Shown: piece by piece, positions 23,251 to 37,270 of the stretch
Position numbering within the stretch: the stretch's first letter is position 1
Layout: each line of letters opens with the position of its first letter
Origin: Haemonchus contortus
Taxonomy: Eukaryota > Nematoda > Chromadorea > Rhabditida > Trichostrongylidae
Length of the DNA: 64,000 nt
NCBI GenBank assembly: GCA_000469685.2
Contig: LS997566.1
Location: forward strand, 43,352,920 to 43,416,919
Direction of reading: 5' to 3'
Notes under the pieces: model-generated
What the model was told of the DNA's origin: nothing
What the model saw: only the letters and a program-made list of their open reading frames with translations
Databases searched by the model: none
Position numbers and translations under genes: made by a program

Positions 23251-24577
23251 TCAATCAATGATACGATTGTTTGAAAGGATCGAAACCGCTTTTCTAACAT
23301 CAAACGGTACCCTAAAACTAGCAAAATTTCTTAATGCCTCTAAATGCCATTCTGATCTGAAGGACTTGTTTCCCAAAGTTGGCTCGAAGTCAACCGAGTT
23401 TTTCTTCAACCTTGCACAACGTCGATTTGAACTTTGAGCTTTTTCAAAATACTCAAGCAATTCAAGTCTGGCTTCTTGATTTTCCTGTATAACTGAATCG
23501 AAAGGTGTACGTGGGTGAAAGAAGTCCTTCTGACAATCAATAATCCAAGTGTATCTGATAGTTCTATCAGCACCGAATCGAACAAAAGGCTCTTGAAATA
23601 TTGAAGTTGAAAATTGAAACGTCGGCAGATCTGTTTGAGGGCCATTGTGTGATAATCGAGTGGAGTGAATAGCAAACATCTCGACGATATATGGCGGCGT
23701 TGAAGTATTAATGGCCTCTTGAGAGTTATTCAATGACAGCTAGTCATGCTTTCGAACTAGATTCTAGAGTTCAAAAGAAAATATGATACAGTGATCCTAT
23801 TTTTACATCGATGGCAACCCTCTCTTCCGTATTGTATGTGTGACCGGTTGAAAGACAATATGGCATATATTCTTATTCACTGTATGCGATTACTGTATCA
23901 CAAATTCTTTCAGTCTGAGAAATTTACCAGCATAAGCATATGAAACCAATTCTATCGAAAATTCACAGTCTTTCGAATTTTCAGAGCCATTTAGATTAAG
24001 TGCATCAACTTATTTCGAGATAAAAAAATACTATCAAGTTGGAAAAAGATAACCTACCGATTCAGGAGTTCATAAAAAATAAAAAAATTAGTCAGCGAGT
24101 CAACTAAGATGTAATTTAGTGAAAGAGGAGGTGAGCTAAGATCCGAAAGCTCTTCTGAGCGATTTCAGAAGGAGTAAGCGAGGGTGGATTATAATCGCCA
24201 AAATGGATCGGTTTGACCAAGAAGCGTTACGGTAGATCTGAACCGCAATGCCAGCTGACCTTCCGAAAAGTTCTCCGATAACTTTCCCCACTGATATACA
24301 AATATGGGCTTGCAGTTTGGATTGTATTCACTTTGAGAATTACCATATGGCCGTCCTCGCATAAGCAATTGTCCCACGTGATTCCGATCCCTCGCTGGTG
24401 GTAGATAAACGCGAACGTCGAACAGAGCCGAAGATTGGACCTTTCGCAGACCCTGAACCAGCCACGCCTTTGATATTCAGAGCAGTACTAAGAAATAACT
24501 CAAGAAGAAACACTTACTGAAGTAGTTCCACCAATTATCAGGGAAAAAACCAACAGACGCAGTGAGAACATAACCAT
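23251..24577 (-). CDS. secreted protein of unknown family, three exons, 239 aa
   Basis: Exons 24577-24518, 24452-24260 and 23717-23251. The first encodes a clean signal peptide, MVMFSLRLLVFSLIIGGTTS, ending at a TCA/GTAAGT donor. The second starts after CTGGTTCAG and encodes SSALFDVRVYLPPARDRNHV... with one Cys. The third carries IRYTWIIDCQKDFFHP and RRCARLKK and ends at TGA 23253-23251. The three lengths total 720 nt and phases agree (0, then 1), which supports the model. The last acceptor (CTCTCAAG) is weak; if exon 2 is not spliced at 24260 it reads to a stop at 24189. I do not recognise a domain. Confidence 0.55.
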
Positions 24578-25640
24578 CTTCACGATTCAGGGCATGCTCT
24601 AAAATACACATTCGAATCACAGAACAGGTAAAGCAGTACATAAAATATGAATAGATTTCAACAAAGATAGGAGACTAAAAATGGTAGCAAAAGTACTGTA
24701 GCACTAAAACCTTGGTTGTGATTGGAATGGCTCAATGCCACGAAAATTACGAAACCCATTCTAGGAAAGAAATGACACCGATTTACTTTTGAGAGGCCCT
24801 GTTTGGACAAAGTACGCCTTCAAATGATTCTAGGGTTCTATTTCCTTGACAAGCTCTTAAGCATAGTTCCAGGTAGGATCCTTGGCTTTTTTGTCCACTA
24901 TCCCGTACAAAAGGATGCTGAACTTCCAACTTTTGAACTTTTCAAATAGCCCTTCTTATTTTTTAATTCCATTATCATTTTTTATGAGAAATGGCTAAGT
25001 CGACCTTTTTTAATAACTAAACTCTATCTATATCTATCTATAAAATGAAACAAAATGATTTTGAGACGAAGATTAGACCTTTCGCAGTTCCTGAACTATC
25101 TACATATTTAGTACTTAGAGCAAGTACTAAGGAATAAGTCAAGAAGGCATACGAGAAGGGGAAGCACATGGAAAATGACCTGCGTCTCAGGTACAAAACG
25201 AATTGCAGAAGGACGAATGGTTGTGAATACAGTATGTTAAGAAAATCGAGAGGTTACTGTAGGTAGACGACTGGCTACATGCAACAAAAGTTGCTATTCT
25301 AAAGAGTTACTAAAGATGAACTGAACTGAAGTTTGTATGTGGGCTCACTAAGTGGTCTATCAAACTGTTAAATGGAAGCAAAGCAGGTGATGTTATGCAT
25401 AACTGCTGAAGCCGGAAGATGGAGCCCGATTCGGTATGCTTACGTTCGCTTAAAAGGATTAGACGGCATTCGATCGCTTCGTCAAACAGAAGGCATCCCC
25501 GTAGCAATTGCCTTCAAAGACGTGCGCAACAATTACGTAACAGTGTGGAATTTGAGGCTGGAGGAATGAGTGGAGCACAAAGATTGTCAGGCGAAAGCCC
25601 GACTCTTTCTCTTAAATAAGGTAGATTCGCACGGGTAACC
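24578..25640. other. intergenic, no supported gene
   Basis: AT-rich with short open frames only. By position the right half of this stretch should hold upstream sequence of the unknown secreted gene at 24577, but no motif stands out. Confidence 0.35.
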
Positions 25641-25644
25641 AAAC

Positions 25645-25910
25645 CATAGCGAATGCTGTGTAGTGGCAAGAGGCAACTTATTACCCACACATGGTCATGA
25701 GTTCAAATTCTGGACCCGGTTCAACCGGACCTTTCTTTCCTCTGAAGTTGTGTGATCGGTACCCCTATCCTGGAAGACTTAATGCATGACTTGTACATCA
25801 GCCGGCACCGCAAGTACTTGTATAGGCCATCCATGCATTCAAAATCCTACTACGCTTCTGACTGGAAGTCTAAGGCGGTGCTCATCCCAAAACTGGATTG
25901 ATCATGGCCA
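25645..25910 (+). repeat. tRNA-derived SINE, diverged copy
   Basis: Head GTGTAGTGGCAAGAGGCAAC and B-box-like GTTCAAATTCT, then CTTGTACATCAGCCGGCACC, TTGTATAGGCCATCC and CTTCTGACTGGAAGTC. Confidence 0.7.
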
Positions 25911-26147
25911 ATGACATCCTCTTTGTCCTTGACATCAACCATATATGGAATTTTAGGTAAGTATGAAAGTAAAAACCCCTTTGGATAGAATAACGGTGTA
26001 GATAACATTGCAGGGCTTAAGACTATATGGCACGAAAGGTCAAGAGGCAAAACTTCCTGGCCAGTGCCTTTCACTCAGGGCCGCCAGGTGGTTGGATACA
26101 TTTTACCGCTGACACTCCTACAGTAATCAATCACCTAATAAATACGT

Positions 26148-26395
26148 ATAGTTCGGAGGTGGTGTGTTGGCAAGTGGCTAACCATCACACACGCATGGTC
26201 ACGGGCTCGAAAACCAGATCGATTACCATCCATGCCAACCAAACCTTCCATACCTCCAAGGTCGGTTAATTGGTACCGACTCGTCTGTGAGGGTTAAATC
26301 ACTGATCTCTACACCTGATTGGAAGTCGAACAAGACGCCGCATCCCTCAGACGGGATCGATGAACGCCCGAACACTTTATCCTTTTTTCGTTCAA
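26148..26395 (+). repeat. tRNA-derived SINE with internal deletion
   Basis: Head GGAGGTGGTGTGTTGGCAAG and a damaged B box are followed by GTCGGTTAATTGGTACCGAC. The segment from the CACCGCAAG box to CACTACGATTC is missing. The 3' end CCTCAGACGGGATCGATGAA with a CTTTATCCTTT tail is preserved. Confidence 0.75.
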
Positions 26396-26628
26396 CACAA
26401 GAACATGAATGAAATATTTTATCCATAAATCACCTGCAAATGAGAAGCACACACGAACATCGAGGCTTTTACAAATCATAAGCAAAACGGAGATACCGGA
26501 TCAATGATAATGATTTCATTCACATTATTAAAGACGAAACGTAAGGTCAGGCCGAAGTTATGAACAGCAGACGAGGCACGCATTGGAATATGGGAATTAT
26601 GATATAGTTGTGTGGATCAGCGGATAAA

Positions 26629-28116
<1,488 letters not shown>

Positions 28117-28814
28117 TCCTGATCAAAAACTCATACTGAGCAAAAATAAAGGTGAACAACTGCTACAAAACAAATCCTACGGTGAAATAACAAAAAATAA
28201 CTAATTGGTAATCTGTACGAAATGACGTCATTGACAAATGGAAAAAGAAAAGATGATCCAATAAGTTTATACAAAACACTAACATTGAACGATATGTTAT
28301 AGGAGTAATACCGTAACGAACAAGACATCATAACACAACCGCGACTAGACAGAAGAGATGGGCAACACATGGAACACGACGGTAGTCATCACATGAGCGA
28401 AACAAATGCAGTTACTACCTTTACAGTGAAATATTAACAGTGATATGTTCATAAATAAGATACGTCTTATATTAACGCAGCTGAGCTCATCACTGAACAA
28501 CTGTAGGATTCGACTCTCTCTAGAGAGGCAGGATGTAGAAGTTATTCGACTAAAACTCCAACTTGCAGTATCTAAGACTAATTTGGTTTGGTTACAGTAC
28601 TAAGTGGTAAGTAGAACAGAGATATTCAAAACAACATGAAGTAGCACAAACAACAACAAAATGTTTTAATAACAAACATCAACGTAGTATGTACAAAATA
28701 AAGACAACCAACTGCCTTTCTTGAACTTCCCTGCACAGCTCTTCTGGGTTGTGTATAAAATCATCAAGAGGTTAACCAATTCTAATCTAAGACCCTCACT
28801 AACGCATGGAGACC

Positions 28815-31800
28815 TTAAGAATGCTCGTGATGACGAAGCATCTGCTGCTGCCTCTGTTGATGCTGTTGTTGTTGTTGTTGCTGCTGCTGTTGCTGTTGTT
28901 GCTGTTGTTGTTGCTGCTGCTGAGCAACCATACAGGCCAGTGCAGCTTGCATAACATTCCCGTCTCCGTAAGAATTGTCAACCTCATCCAAACCATCACC
29001 AGTCTCTTCATGTTCACCCTTTAATGGAGTGAATTTTAGAGACGATTCTGACCCTCCCACAAGATACCAACTGATTACTGGATCAAAAAACTCTTCTCAA
29101 AGTCAATTAGAGGGAGAAATAAAGGTGATATTTGTCGAATTGAATGTGAACTTATTACAAACAGATCAAGCTGTCGTTTTTGATCAATCCCATTCGGTCT
29201 TAATCAATCCTATCCGATGGGACGCACCCCCGCATTAGATTCCTCTACAGAATCGTAACAGGGTTCGAATGCGTATGCGTTCAATAAAACGAATTGTGGT
29301 GGCTAATCGAGGTGCAATTCACTGCTCCTGAACACCTAGATGAGTTCAGAGCAACAATCAATCAAGCCAGGAGGGATGGAAGGCTTGGCGCACATGGGTC
29401 AGCGATCCGGGGGTTGTACGGGAACAAGCTGGACACTAAAAGTTTTTTTCAATGAACATAAAAAGTTAGACCTCATGCTGCAGATTCGTCTAAAAAAAAG
29501 ATGGGTTTTGTAAAAGGGGTAGGAAGCAAGAGATCTCTTGATTAATAGCGAGAATGACCAATGGAAAAGGGACGACGGCGAGTATGACGACGAATGAATG
29601 ATGTGTTTCTAGTCTTATTGCTTGGCATCGAGACCTAGTTCCATAGTTAAAAGCACACTTTCCTCTGCCCCTTCCTTGAACCCCTTGAAATGGATGAATG
29701 CGAAGTGTATCAAATCTTCTGATTCAGCATGACGTGAGATCTTCTTTATCACGAATACCACGTCTTTTTTCTGAATCTCTGGGCGAAAAACGAAACGATT
29801 TGAGAAAAACGAAATGTCTTACTCAAAAGCTGAGGGAAAAACGATAAAACTCTGATGAGTGCTGGCTAATTTCACAATAATGTCTTTCTCAAAAAGTAAG
29901 GGAAAAAGTGTAGCGACCTCAGTCAGCAGCAAATATTAAGAGCGCTCAAAGCAAGTGAAGCGGCAATTGTGAATGCTCGAGAAGAGGAAACAATCCAAAA
30001 ATGAATGCAAAGCAACTTAACCAACCTCGTCGTGATCCATATCTGGCTCTTCTTTTGGAGCGTTTAGTGTGTTTCCTCCTCCTGACACAGTAAAAAGCTG
30101 AAGGATTTGGCTTGCAGATTCAGGATGCATGCCGCTATAGTCGGACTCGTTCGAGGATACACCTGGACGAGGTGGTGAACAACCTGAACAAGTCAGATTA
30201 AGTAAGAGCCTTATGCTCCCCAAACCCAAATGACACTACCTGCTGTAAGCGGACGGGCCTTGTTGTTTGGTTTAGGTGGAAAACATCGAGCAGTAAACAT
30301 ACGCAGCTGATAGCCAAGCCGTTTCCGATTGTCGACAATCATACTTTCATCTCCGTTATGAATTGCCTACAGTTACAAGTTTAGTATTAAAACAACAAAT
30401 TATGGAAAATTAGCGAACAACACTAAAGATCCCAAAATTACCTTCACGTGCTTTAATACGTCCGATTTAGCTATCGTTTGCCATGTCTTCTGACACACTG
30501 CGCACTGGTACAGGTTCAGCTTTATATGCCTGCGAAAGGACAAATTACTATTTTGAATTTTCTGAACTCAGGTAGAAGATCTAATCAAAAACTTATAACA
30601 GAACGGTTGGACATGGGACAACCACATGACTTATCTAATTCTTGTTGAAGCACAAAATTTGGGTTAGAATTAGAATTCAGACATTCTTAGAAGAGGGGCA
30701 GCTCTTCAAAAAAAGTTCATATTTACTTTTCTTCGAAGAGGGACATTTCCATAAGATCTCAAAGCTTCATACCCACAGTTTGGGGATATCCAGGTGAAAA
30801 GGGAAAGAATATATAAGGAATATCAATAGCTACTATTGAGTATTCTTGCGCATTAAAGAATGAGCCTATAACGAAGGTGCAAAATTCCCAAGAGGGCGCA
30901 ACTTCGACAAAGAAAAAACAATGCTTACGAAGCCAAGTGCACATCGATTGTAAAAATGTACAGTAAAAACTAGTCCCAAATTTGAGATATGGATAAAACA
31001 ATATAAGAAAAAACTCACTTCGTATTTGCGTGATAGACAAGACTCGAACGCTGATTTGACACTTTCAAACCGCAAATCTGACAGGTAACTGCATCTTTCG
31101 GCTGCAAATGAACTCATTATTTACTGCTCAGAAGACGGGTGAGAGAGCGTTTTTCCCTACGTTTAGAAGAACTTACAACATAACTGACTTTCCTAATCAG
31201 CTCTTCTCCCTCTCCGATCAAAGCGGCAAAGTCCATTCCGGAGCTCATAGCATCGCTCGCAAAATCCATTGGAGACAGGTCAGCCAAGACAGATGAGGGG
31301 CCGGAACCAGACGGAAAGTTGCTTCCGTAGTTGTGCAAATGATGGCCATGTGTGAGGTGTAACTGAGAGTTAGAATCCACTGATCCTAAAATTCACAGTA
31401 AAAAGGGCACAAATCTTGAAAAAGGATGATTTTTCGAAAAAGGTGAAGCAGTCATTCGAAATTGTTTGCCAAGAACGCAAGCAAACAAATATTGCTGAGC
31501 TTACAAATACAAAGGAAAAGTCCAGCACAAAAACGCACCATAACCTAACAACGAGTGAGGTACAGCTCCACCGTTGCTTGTTACATGACGTGGAAGTTGA
31601 GGTATCACTGATGTGGGAGTGGTAGCTATTCCGGTAGGTGATGTCGACGGAGGTACCACACCTCCGGAACCAGCAGAAGATCCAGATCCTGGTTGTCCTG
31701 CTCCGGTGTTGTGGTCCGATGAAGAACCCGACGGTTCCACGGATGATGGGAAACTGTCCGGATCTTCATACTTAAACTAGAAAAATTATTGAAACTTAGA

Positions 31801-33534
31801 TCGAAAGAAATAAAAACAGAATAATTAAGACATCGATCCTTTTTGCAGCCTACTATTTACTCTGTGGGGTATATCTAATCCCGTAACGATGTGAACCTCT
31901 TCCATCATCCATCAGTAACCCATCCATAACTACAACTCATGCATAACTGAACGAAGCATGGCCCCTCACTAATTACTTCCCCTTTTCAGACCAGACAAGA
32001 AATCGATTTAGCACAGCGCGAACTAGCAAACAAAAAGGTTGTCACTCTGTCGGGATGAATTAGCGAAAGCAAACGGAAGCAATTTGTAAGCACATAAAAA
32101 TCAATAGCCTTGGGATGAAGCGAGAAACTCTAGTCAAATTACCTTTTCACTTGTCCCGTGGAATAAGCTATTATGCCCATTCGAAGTACCCAAACCCAGG
32201 CTATCCTCGCATCCAATGCGCTGACGCTGAATACAAGCCCGCATCTGTAAGAGCAAGAACGTGAAACAATTGGTCATGAAATATTATAATATAAAAACAA
32301 ATATATATATGCATTGTAAATAAATAAAACAACATGGAAAAATTCCGCGAAAGTTTCGGTAACAGCGAAGATTCGATTATAGAACCAACGTTATCAGACG
32401 ATTTCTTAAAACATTCATATACATGCGAACTAACTTACCTTCAACTTCAACTCCAACGATTTGCGCTCGCCCTCGATTGTGAAACGATAGCGAACCTCAA
32501 AAGGGATAGATCAAATGACATCTATAAAAAGAAGCTAATATTGGTGGACGACAACGTACAAAAAACTCCTTCAGTCCGTGATCGTTTTTGCAATGCGAAA
32601 TGAGCGCATATTCTGTCGGAAACTTTGCAAATCGACATCGCTCACACCTGATGAACATTAACACTTATTGTTACAACTATACGTCACGGAACTTTTTGCA
32701 GAAGAAAAATATAGCAGGGCTAATTGAAACGAGAAGTTTATGTCTCTTTATCAAATGAATGCTTTATGAATACTACTTTCAAAAAATCTTTATCTTCTAT
32801 AAATGGATCTTTCGATCAGTTTATGTAATGGTTTTTTCATCTATGAAAAAAATGCCGCGAAAGACTCATATTTGTGTTGCGGTTTCGGCAGAGTACACAA
32901 TCAGATCAACGAGATATCATATTACATGGCTCTACGTATCCTATGAGCATTTCCAAAATTTGGTACATTTCAGTGATAGCCTCTTCCATGTGTTTGCACA
33001 GGTTACGTTTTTATTGAGAAATTAGACGTGAGCGAGATAAGCCATCCCAAAATCAGGTATCAGTATCACTCAGAAGAAAAAAAAGAAGAGGTTCAAGCAG
33101 AAAACCGGCCCTATGATCTTGTATCTAGTGGTGCACCACTATCCGTTGTGCCACGTTGCGCACAGCTGTCTTTCTTGGGTAATGATTGTGAAAGCCGTTT
33201 GGATGACATTTACAGATTTTTCAAAAGTTCCATCAGAAATCTACAAAACGGAGTCGTGATTCGATTCCGTATGAAGAGAAGTAGTCAGGTACAGGTTGAA
33301 GCCCTTCAAAAAAAGAGGACTGCGTCGATCTGGTATCTCTTGCCCGTGAAGTAATCAAAGGAAAAACACTTGAACTGCTACGAGGAAATAAAACGAAGCT
33401 TACTCATATGGGCAGTAATTCAGGTGATCACTTGCGATGTGGATTTCTAGCTCTTCTGGTGTTGGAAACCTCACTGATTCTCCGCTGCAATCTAAGCATG
33501 GATATGATGTCGTTGATATGTGATTTTGGTTCAT
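28815..33534 (-). CDS. four-zinc-finger protein with C-terminal polyglutamine, 11 exons, about 490 aa
   Basis: Exons 33534-33404, 32647-32560, 32495-32439, 32244-32143, 31776-31539, 31385-31189, 31101-31019, 30529-30442, 30366-30240, 30183-30026 and 29018-28815 (TAA). Phases agree at every junction and the total is 1,473 nt. Four atypical C2H2 fingers have C-x2-C and H-x4-H: CLDC...HIASDH, CERC...HCKNDH, CQIC...HANTKH and CAVC...HVKAIH. A Ser/Gly/Pro-rich middle separates the pairs. The C-terminal part has an acidic patch (APKEEPDMDHDE) and 20 consecutive Gln. This is probably a nuclear regulator. Nematode LIN-26/LIR-type proteins came to mind, but I cannot assign orthology. The ATG lies directly after a TTTCAG acceptor. 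It is the same strand as rbx-1 with a 698-bp gap, too long for a standard operon. Confidence 0.85.
28846..28932 (-). repeat. CAG/CAA polyglutamine-coding repeat
   Basis: Twenty uninterrupted Gln codons mixing CAG and CAA, followed by His, QQ, Arg and QQQ. It lies in the last exon of the zinc-finger gene. Antisense frames of Leu or Val are shadows. Confidence 0.9.
29180..29430 (-). repeat. tRNA-derived SINE, strongly decayed
   Basis: Reverse copy in the last intron of the zinc-finger gene: TCAATCCTATCCGATGGGAC, AGAATCGTAACAGGG, TGTGGTGGCTAATCGAGGTG and GGAGGGATGGAAGGCTTGG. Confidence 0.5.
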
Positions 33535-33540
33535 CTGAAA
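33535..33540 (-). promoter_or_regulatory. splice acceptor abutting the start codon (possible trans-splice site)
   Basis: The sequence ATTTCAG immediately precedes ATG of the zinc-finger gene. In nematodes such a placement fits either spliced-leader addition or the end of a 5' UTR intron. Sequence alone cannot separate the two. Confidence 0.5.
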
Positions 33541-35400
33541 TTCATATGAATTTATACATTGAAATAAAACAAAAACTACCACATTTTTAATGTCCCATCA
33601 TCCTGTGATTATAATTTGGCATAATTTAGGCGCCACACGAAACTTTCAAGGGACCTCGGCATAAACTTTTAGACTAGCAAGAAAAAATTGTGTGCTAGTA
33701 CTGGTACTTGTGGGGATCTGATGATTATCCTAGCTAGAATGCGTAAAATCACAGTTTCATAGTCAATTTCGAAATTAAAGTGAAACTTATAGTTGTTCGA
33801 TTTTCTAAGGAATGGTGTACAACATGTAGCCATGTTTATAGAGAATGTCTTCAAAGTCAAAACCAAACAGTTGCCTTCTACCCACCTAAGCATCTACTCA
33901 CTTAAAAAAGGATAAAAAAACAACTCAGAAATAGGAATGTCCCATACATGATCTCCTATATGATCTAAAGTTATTTTGCAGTCTATAAAGAAGCAAGACA
34001 GACAGAAAACACAATTCTGAAAAAAAGAGTTGCGCAGGACGCGCTGTAACAAAGTTGCCGAATTGTGGAACTTCACAAACCACAAAACTAAGAAAATTTG
34101 CCATCAAAACAAAACATCGAACCAAAATAAGAAAATTTAAATAGATAAAAGGCTCTAAAACGAACGCTTAATATGTGAAAACTGGCAATTCGAAGTAATT
34201 ATTACTTGTGCCATAACCATGGAAACCGCTGCATATCTTAGCAATAATCTCAAATCACTGCAATTTCTTTGCAGCATGTTTCCATAAGAAGAAACTCAGC
34301 TTTCCCCGACTGCAGGATGAATTCGTTCTGTCCGATTCAGGGATAAAGATTGATTTGGTGAGAGTAGTCCCTCGTCATTGAGAATCCTAAGCTTAGTCTT
34401 CTAGGCAGATTTATTGTCACATATGGACTGTTGGCAAAAGTATTCTGTTTGAAGTTAGGGGGCAAAAAGCTTAAGAAAAACGAGCAAGATCGTCAAAATA
34501 TGTGCGATATACATATACGGTGGAACTGAGCAAACAGGGTTCTTTGGGAAGTGTTACCCAGGAAATCAGAATGCACGAAATGTAGGAATGTACTGAACTT
34601 TGCCAAGGTCAAAGGGAAGATGGGAACTAATGAAAGCTCCTAACTATTTTCCCCTGGCATCAGCAGGTGAATGCACACATGGGTGCCCAAAAGGTGAGAA
34701 ATAACGGTCATTAAAAGCATTCGAACGAATGCTAGGGAACAAAAAAAGAGCCATCATGACTATATGAAACACCCAAGCTTTTAAAGATGAACAATTTCAA
34801 ACAGCGGATAGTTGGCGAACTTTCGAAAAACTTAATAAGTGTTCTTTGATCAAAATGTTTACCTCAAGCAACGGATGATAATAACCAAAAAAGAAGTTAA
34901 AAGTAGTAAGATAACAAACCTTTCATGAATGTGGAGCGAAGCCTTTTGTACGGATACAGGTATAGACGGCGCGAGACGACAATCGATGCAACCGCTCACT
35001 TCCTCTCCCTCTCTCTTTCTTTCCTATTCTCTTCCTTCTAACAGCACTCTTATCGGGCGTGGAGACGAGAGACCGCGTAGGGAGAAGAGAGAATGAACGA
35101 CAGGGTCCAGGCCTCGATCGACGGGCGAACACGATGGAACAGGAGGAATGACGGCAACGACCGAGAGAGTATGCCCGATCACGAGACATGGAAGAGAAAC
35201 GGAGGAGGATGACCAGTACCGCCGTCGCGAGCATCGATCACGTCGCATGCGGCGGGATGATCTCCACCGATGTGTCGCATGCGCGCAACTCGTCCAACAT
35301 CCGAGTCCTCCTCTTCTTTGCGAAAGGTCCTTATCGGCCGAGGTCAGGCTCCTGATTTCCATGAAGACTGGGTAATAGTTGAATCGCTTTGCTCAGGAGC
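33541..35400. other. upstream region of the zinc-finger gene, no supported coding exon
   Basis: The first 1.3 kb is AT-rich. From about 34.95 to 35.35 kb the base composition becomes GC-rich, with a CT/GA-rich tract (CTCTCCCTCTCTCTTTCTTT). This could be a promoter or 5' UTR for the minus-strand gene, or the remains of a repeat. Long open frames here look compositional. Confidence 0.3.
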
Positions 35401-35469
35401 TCTTAGAGGAGTACGTTGGTCAAAATCAGTTGCATTTCGACCTTCCAACTCTACAAGGTTTCGAGAAAC

Positions 35470-35890
35470 GGGCTCCTACCTAAATCTACATACTGTCGCC
35501 TAAACCTACACCCTGAAGGGGAGCCGGTCGGTTGGCGCGATGGGCGGGGTCGCCCCGCCCATTTGAGGCGGAGCGACTCCGCCCATCGCGCTGTTCAACT
35601 CGTTCAGATCGCGTAATCTTCTGCTCTCCTCTCCTGTATAGATGATAGAAGCCAGTTCGATCATCTATAGAGGAGAGGAGAGCAGAAGATTACGCGATCT
35701 GAGATGTGCGCGCTCCTTCTGAGGCCCATTTGAGGCGGCGCGACTCCGCCCATCGCGCCAACCGACATGCACCCCCCTGAAGAAACGCCGGGCGAGTTGT
35801 CGTGAGACATTTGTCAAGTTTCTGGACATTTGTCAAGTATATGGCTTGTGAATCAAGCAATTCGTCGCGGGACCCACGCTATCGACTCTA
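35470..35890 (+). repeat. older dispersed repeat hosting the foldback element (copy A)
   Basis: Flanks CGCCTAAACCTACACCCTGA on the left, and GAAACGCCGGGCGAGTTGTC with GTCGCGGGACCCACGC on the right, match the reverse strand of 37.13-37.27 kb. The foldback element interrupts this copy. Confidence 0.7.
35519..35774. mobile_element. 256-bp foldback (MITE-like) element with 8-bp target duplication
   Basis: Ends are GGGAGCCGGTCGGTTGGCGC and, in reverse complement, GGGTGCATGTCGGTTGGCGC, giving inverted repeats of about 30 bp. An inner pair of about 41-bp arms starts CAGATCGCGTAATCTTCTGC, with a 14-15 bp loop near 35647-35660. CCCTGAAG flanks both sides (35511-35518 and 35775-35782). An 8-bp duplication is typical of hAT-type elements. 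It has no coding capacity. Confidence 0.85.
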
Positions 35891-37129
35891 CTTTCGTTTC
35901 ATTTTGGTGCTGCCTATGAATTGTTGTTGGAAGAGATGATGTTAAGAGTATCCGCACCCATGAAAGATCCGAAATTGAGGAAAGAGATGACAATATACGT
36001 TATTTGAAAGGTAAGCTGTCGTTTTGCTAAAGAATATTAGCTTTTTCACCGAGTAGAAATCTCCTCTGAATCACTGGCACCTGACAACAAGAAGAAGTAG
36101 GGAGAAGCAAGATCTGCATTCTTACTGCTTCCTTCTCGAAGATTATCATAATACGGCGACCTTGAAGCAAATGGCGTGGCTTTAGGATAAGCATAGTATA
36201 ATTGAAGTTAATGTAGTCCTAGGTCACCATCAAAAGACGAAAGGCAGGAGCACACCGCTTTGCCTCAAAAGACATTGTACTGGATCAAAATGGCCTTCAA
36301 ATACACTGCTGTCATGAATGAATATTCACTACCTGGCACGTTTCTACCCGGTGTACTGCGCTCCACTTCCCTTTTCAGCCTAATAACTACACGAGGCTTT
36401 TAGAAAATGGTATCAAATTGCATTGAGAGAAGGACTTCAAAAAAAGAGTGTCATTTCGCTTCAAAACGCATTTAAATGAAGTTATGCCATTAGACCAAAA
36501 GGAAACATGCACGTTATTCTCATTATTTAAAAAGAGAGCTTTTAAAATGAGTAAGGTTGTAATTGACATTCTGTCTTTTAGTTTCTTTTTACTGTTGAGC
36601 CTTTTCCCGTGACGCAGTCTTGGTTTTGAACATCACTCCATTCCAATCAAACGTTTTATAGTTGCATACTCTTACTGGATGGGTTATTAATGTTGATATA
36701 ATGTGATCGATATCACTTTATTGTGGCTCTCTACACAGTGAACCGTTGAGAAACCGTTCCAGGTTACAGGTTATATGACATATCGAAAGGAGGAAGCACA
36801 AAAGTTCACAAAAAAAGTTCCGCCCTACAGAAAGTGTATCCCTGTTGTCCAAAGAAACGAGCAGCTGAGAATCCAGTGGAATTTGAACTGAAATGGAAAT
36901 ACTTGCCGTTCCGGATCCCCGTCTCTACATCCGTCGGAAAAGACTTCGAAAAGATCTCCTCTTTCCATGGTTCGCCTCTATTGTCAAAATTTTCCTCCCA
37001 AGATGTCATATAACCTCTTTCAAACAACGTATTATGCCACCTTTTCCTTTACATACGGATTTTTCATGTTTGCGGACACTCTTACCACAACTTATTTCAT
37101 AGCAATTCAAACGGAATATCAAAGTGAAG
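35891..37129. other. intergenic, no supported gene
   Basis: Short open frames only and no family signatures on either strand. Confidence 0.35.
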
Positions 37130-37270
37130 CTACAGTAAAGGCACGATGGCGTGGGACCCGCAACGAACTAGATTCAAACAGTGGGCAACTTGCCAAAAAA
37201 ACTCGGCCGGCGTTTCTTCAGGGTGTAGGTTTAGGCGACAGTAATCTACATCACAATAAGTTACCAGTTG
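37130..37270 (-). repeat. dispersed repeat, uninterrupted copy B (empty site)
   Basis: Reverse complement reads CGCCTAAACCTACACCCTGA directly into AGAAACGCCGGCCGAG with no insert. It gives the pre-insertion state of the 35.5-kb locus. Confidence 0.75.

Noticed and set aside
28721..29024. Poly-Leu and poly-Val frames on the plus strand
   Set aside because: Antisense shadows of the polyglutamine-coding exon of the zinc-finger gene.
33028..33354. 108-codon plus-strand frame
   Set aside because: It lies in an intron of the minus-strand zinc-finger gene, has no recognisable domain and no splice partners.
34923..35362. Arg/Ser-rich open frames of 103-112 codons
   Set aside because: GC-rich sequence upstream of the zinc-finger gene with frames open on several phases. 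No domain and no initiating context.
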